From contig CANMNF010000001.1 in assembly GCA_947499255.1 (NCBI GenBank), forward strand, positions 1,364,001-1,428,000: DNA of 64,000 nt, given 5' to 3'. A model generated the notes under the pieces. It saw only the letters and a list, made by a program, of their open reading frames with translations. It did no database searches and was not told the origin of the DNA. Position 1 is the stretch's first letter. Every line of letters begins with the position of its first letter. This DNA comes from an uncultured Sphingomonadaceae bacterium. Lineage in GTDB: Bacteria; Pseudomonadota; Alphaproteobacteria; Sphingomonadales; Sphingomonadaceae. Shown here in pieces: positions 60,952-64,000 of this stretch. Both the position numbers and the translations under genes were made by a program.

Positions 60952-63900
60952 TGCGCGTTTTCAAGCCTTCCGCAATCGCAACTGCGATCATGCTAGCCGC
61001 CTCGACCCTGTTTTCGGGCCAAGCTCTTATGGCCGCCGGCGATAAGGAGAAACCGGTCAGCCGCGATTATTCGCTGGTGACGGCTGCGCCCGCGCCGCAA
61101 AATCAGACTTTGGCAGAGATGATGGCAAAGTCCGATGGCTGCTTCTCCTGCCATACGCAAACCGATGCGCCGACCATGCATGTCAGCGCGTCTGTGCGGC
61201 TGGGCTGTACCGATTGTCATGGCGGCAATGCAGAAGTGATGGGCAATCCTGATCTGGGTTTTGATCACCCTGATTATGCCGCTGCGCGCGACGCCGCCCA
61301 CGTGCTACCAAAATATCCTGACAGCTGGCATTTCCCCTCTTCCGCCAATCCGGAACGGTCTTATTCGCTGCTCAACCGGGAAAGCCCGGAATTCATCAAG
61401 TTCAACAACCCTTCTGATTACCGTGTGGCGCGCGAGGCTTGCGGTTCGTGCCATATGGATCTGGTCGAAGCGAATGAGCGTTCCTTGATGGCAACAGGCG
61501 CGATGCTATGGGGCGGAGCGGCCTATAATAACGGGATTTTGCCGTATAAGAATTATGTGATTGGAGAGGCATACACGCGCGATGGCGTTGCCGCACAATT
61601 GCTCAGCCCAGGAGCGCCCCCGGGCACCGTTTCCCAAGCGCAGGCCAATCGCGGCGCATTGGGTACGCTTTATCCTTTGCCGACATGGCAGGTGGTGCCG
61701 CCGGGCGATGTGTTCCGCGTGTTTGAGCGGGGTGGACGCACAATCAACTCACAATTCCCCGAAATCGGCATCCCCAATCCAACCGGTCAGATCCAGCGCC
61801 TCGAAGAACCCGGCCGCCCCGATCTCAAACAATCCAATCGCGGCCCGGCCACAGGTTTGCGCGCCGCAATTCCTGTGCTCAATATCCACAAGACGCGCCT
61901 CAACGATCCTTTCACCTTGTTCATGGGCACCAATGATCAGCCCGGTGATTATCGCCATTCCGGCTGCGCATCATGTCATGTGGTCTACGCCAATGACCGG
62001 GAACCGCGCCATTCTTCGGTCTATGCGAAATACGGGCGTGACGGACAGTCTGTAACTGTCGATCCCACCATTGCTGGCCAGTATCAAGATGACCATGGTT
62101 ATGACGATCATGGCCACGCTGGTCTGAAACAACCCGGCCATGGCGATGATCATCATGGTGAGGACAAGGAGAAAGAACGCGGCCACCCGCTGCGCCACGT
62201 CTTCACCCGCGCCATTCCCACCGCGCAGTGCATGAATTGCCACATGCACCAGCCAAATATCTTCCTCAATTCCTATCTCGGTTACACGATGTGGGATTAC
62301 GAGAGCGATGCGCCCTTCATGTGGCCCGGCCCTGAAAACACGACACCGCGCCCCGAAGGCATGTCAGATGAAGAATACCAGGCCTTCTTCAAAACACAGC
62401 GTTTCCCAACAGCGGAAGAAGTGCGCAAAGTCCTTGATCGCAACCCTGAAGGTGCAGCACCGCGCGGGCTGTGGGCGGATCTCGATTTCCTGCGCAATGT
62501 GTATGACCTCAATGAGCATTTGAACGACACGCAATTTGCCGATTATCATGGACACGGGTGGAACTTCCGCGCGATCTTCAAACGCGATCGCGAAGGCAAT
62601 CTGCTCGATGCTGAGGGCGACATTGTCGATCCCGATGATCCTGAAAAATGGCGCCGCGAAGGCGAAGGCAAATTCGTCGAACCCGGTACCAATCCGGGCA
62701 AAGCAGTGCATTTGATGAGCATCCATGCCGAAAAGGGCATGCAATGCGCAGACTGCCACTATTCGCAAGACAGCCACGGCAATGGCCTTATCTATGGCGA
62801 GGTTGCAAATGCGATTGAGATCGGTTGTAAGGATTGCCACGGGACGGCGGACGCGCTGCCAACCTTGCGCACTTCTGGCCCGGCCGCACCGCCACAAGGC
62901 CATGACCTTACCCTTATCCGCAACCCCGATGGCCGCCGCCGGTTTGAATGGGTTGAGACAGAAGCGGGCCGTCAGCAGCTGATCCAGCGTTCGATTATCG
63001 ATCCTGAACTGGAATGGGTTGTCAGCCTTACCAAAGACAGCGTCGATCCCGAAGCGCCCGGCTTCAACGCCAAATCTGCACGCGCCAAATTGATGAGCCG
63101 TGACGGCGCAGAAACGGGCAATTTTGAATTCGGCGCCGGCATCGCGCCGCAAGATCGCGCGCATGGCGAAACCGAAATGGCGTGCTTCACCTGCCACCTG
63201 TCATGGACGACAAGTTGCGGCGGGTGTCACTTGCCAATCGAGGCCAATTGGCAAAGCGAAGTGCACCGCTATGATGGCGAAACCACGCGTAACTTTGCGA
63301 CATATAACCCACAGGTCGCGCGTGATCAGATGTTCCAATTGGGCAAGCATCAGACGACCAAAGGCAATCAAATTGCGCCTGTCCGCTCAACTTCGGCGCT
63401 GGTGCTCTCTTCTACCAATATCAACCGCGAACGCATCTATGTGCAGCAGCCGCCAATCAGCGCGGTCGGCTTCTCATCCCAGGCCTTCGCGCCGCATTTC
63501 CCGCATACAGTCCGCCTGACAGAGACGAAGACGTGTTCAGATTGTCATCTCTCCGAAGCGGAAGACAACAATGCGATCATGGCGCAGCTTATGCTGCTGG
63601 GCACCAATTTCGTGAACTTTGTCGGCATGAATGCGTGGACCGGTCTTGAAGGTGGGTTCGAAGCGATCCGCGTTACCGAATATGATGAGCCGCAGGCAGT
63701 GCTTGGCTCTTACTTGCACCGCTATTCCTATCCTGACTATTACCGCCAGCATGTCGAAGACAATGATCGCGAGCTCAAGGATTGGACGCGCGGTGTGTTC
63801 TTCGATGGCGATCTGTCAGGTGAGACCAAGCCGGTTGAGCAGTTCGCCAATGTGCACGAATCCACCAGCGACCGAGTTGGCTGTTTGCAAATGCGCGGCG

Positions 63901-64000
63901 AATACATGTTCGTTGCCGAAGGTTCGGGTGGCTTGCGCGTTTACGATATCGCCAGCATTGCGAACAAAGGCTTCTCAGAACGGATCATCACCGCGCCGTT
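60951..64000 (+). CDS. Decaheme (or larger) cytochrome c with LVIVD-type C-terminal start, incomplete
   Basis: At least 1016 residues; the gene runs past the window end. A signal peptide (cleavage about residue 28) is followed by ten CXXCH sites: CFSCH 64, CTDCH 86, CGSCH 164, CASCH 339, CMNCH 427, CADCH 599, CKDCH 626, CFTCH 745, CGGCH 756 and CSDCH 862. Extra distal His are plentiful, with a His/Asp-rich loop near residues 375-405. After the last heme, VGCLQMRGEYMFVAEGSGGLRVYDIASI looks like the first LVIVD repeat of a beta-propeller. ATG 60951 shares a base with the stop of the barrel gene. Function unknown, an electron-transfer protein. Confidence 0.88.
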   Translation, partial: MRVFKPSAIATAIMLAASTLFSGQALMAAGDKEKPVSRDYSLVTAAPAPQNQTLAEMMAKSDGCFSCHTQTDAPTMHVSASVRLGCTDCHGGNAEVMGNPDLGFDHPDYAAARDAAHVLPKYPDSWHFPSSANPERSYSLLNRESPEFIKFNNPSDYRVAREACGSCHMDLVEANERSLMATGAMLWGGAAYNNGILPYKNYVIGEAYTRDGVAAQLLSPGAPPGTVSQAQANRGALGTLYPLPTWQVVPPGDVFRVFERGGRTINSQFPEIGIPNPTGQIQRLEEPGRPDLKQSNRGPATGLRAAIPVLNIHKTRLNDPFTLFMGTNDQPGDYRHSGCASCHVVYANDREPRHSSVYAKYGRDGQSVTVDPTIAGQYQDDHGYDDHGHAGLKQPGHGDDHHGEDKEKERGHPLRHVFTRAIPTAQCMNCHMHQPNIFLNSYLGYTMWDYESDAPFMWPGPENTTPRPEGMSDEEYQAFFKTQRFPTAEEVRKVLDRNPEGAAPRGLWADLDFLRNVYDLNEHLNDTQFADYHGHGWNFRAIFKRDREGNLLDAEGDIVDPDDPEKWRREGEGKFVEPGTNPGKAVHLMSIHAEKGMQCADCHYSQDSHGNGLIYGEVANAIEIGCKDCHGTADALPTLRTSGPAAPPQGHDLTLIRNPDGRRRFEWVETEAGRQQLIQRSIIDPELEWVVSLTKDSVDPEAPGFNAKSARAKLMSRDGAETGNFEFGAGIAPQDRAHGETEMACFTCHLSWTTSCGGCHLPIEANWQSEVHRYDGETTRNFATYNPQVARDQMFQLGKHQTTKGNQIAPVRSTSALVLSSTNINRERIYVQQPPISAVGFSSQAFAPHFPHTVRLTETKTCSDCHLSEAEDNNAIMAQLMLLGTNFVNFVGMNAWTGLEGGFEAIRVTEYDEPQAVLGSYLHRYSYPDYYRQHVEDNDRELKDWTRGVFFDGDLSGETKPVEQFANVHESTSDRVGCLQMRGEYMFVAEGSGGLRVYDIASIANKGFSERIITAP

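Overview
The window looks like a chromosomal segment of an aerobic, ubiquinone-using alphaproteobacterium of the order Sphingomonadales, most likely an Erythrobacter-type genus. The reasons are the moderately GC-rich codon use, the order rpmH-rnpA-yidD-yidC-engB, the Tim44-like/mltA/smr block divergent from secB, alphaproteobacterial families (UPF0262, CC_3452, UbiB/UbiE) and close Sphingomonadales-like protein sequences. This assignment is an inference from gene content; no 16S gene is present. No tRNA, rRNA, insertion sequence, prophage or CRISPR array was recognised.

Layout: 1-8.5 kb carries the end of katG, a small membrane protein, smr-mltA-timA (minus), then secB, murJ, trpS and a DUF4136 lipoprotein (plus). 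8.5-15.4 kb is a minus-strand block: ubiE-ubiB, two tandem paralogous polytopic membrane proteins, coaBC and dut. 15.4-19.7 kb is mutM, rpsT, dnaA and a MoeB/ThiF-type enzyme; a cluster of same-strand DnaA-box-like sites lies directly behind dnaA. 19.7-28.6 kb holds cobB, dapB, a DUF6891 gene, nth, a KtrAB/Trk potassium uptake pair, a dicarboxylate symporter, dapE and a GST. 28.7-31.3 kb has a CHASE2-EAL signalling protein and a tiny free-standing transcription unit (15-codon ORF with promoter, Shine-Dalgarno site and terminator).

31.3-35.8 kb is the conserved rpmH-rnpA-yidD-yidC-engB cluster. The space between rpmH and rnpA is filled with consecutive strong hairpins. 35.8-46 kb is mixed housekeeping: yifB, an HxlR regulator with a dyad operator, rpmJ, an M14 carboxypeptidase, a CpeT-like protein, cdd, a degenerate GH25 protein, dnaB and rpoZ. 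46-52.3 kb has a ParA-like ATPase, a DUF3667 protein, ftsH, manA-type isomerase and gdhA.

The most unusual part is 52.4-64 kb. A CHASE2 adenylyl cyclase and an exported FecR-like protein precede four one-base-overlapping genes: a pentaheme c554-like cytochrome, a lipoprotein with two HbpS/GlcG-type domains, a predicted outer-membrane beta-barrel, and a cytochrome with at least ten CXXCH hemes plus an LVIVD-type propeller start that runs off the window. I do not recognise a described system with this composition; it could be an envelope-spanning electron transfer or periplasmic redox module.
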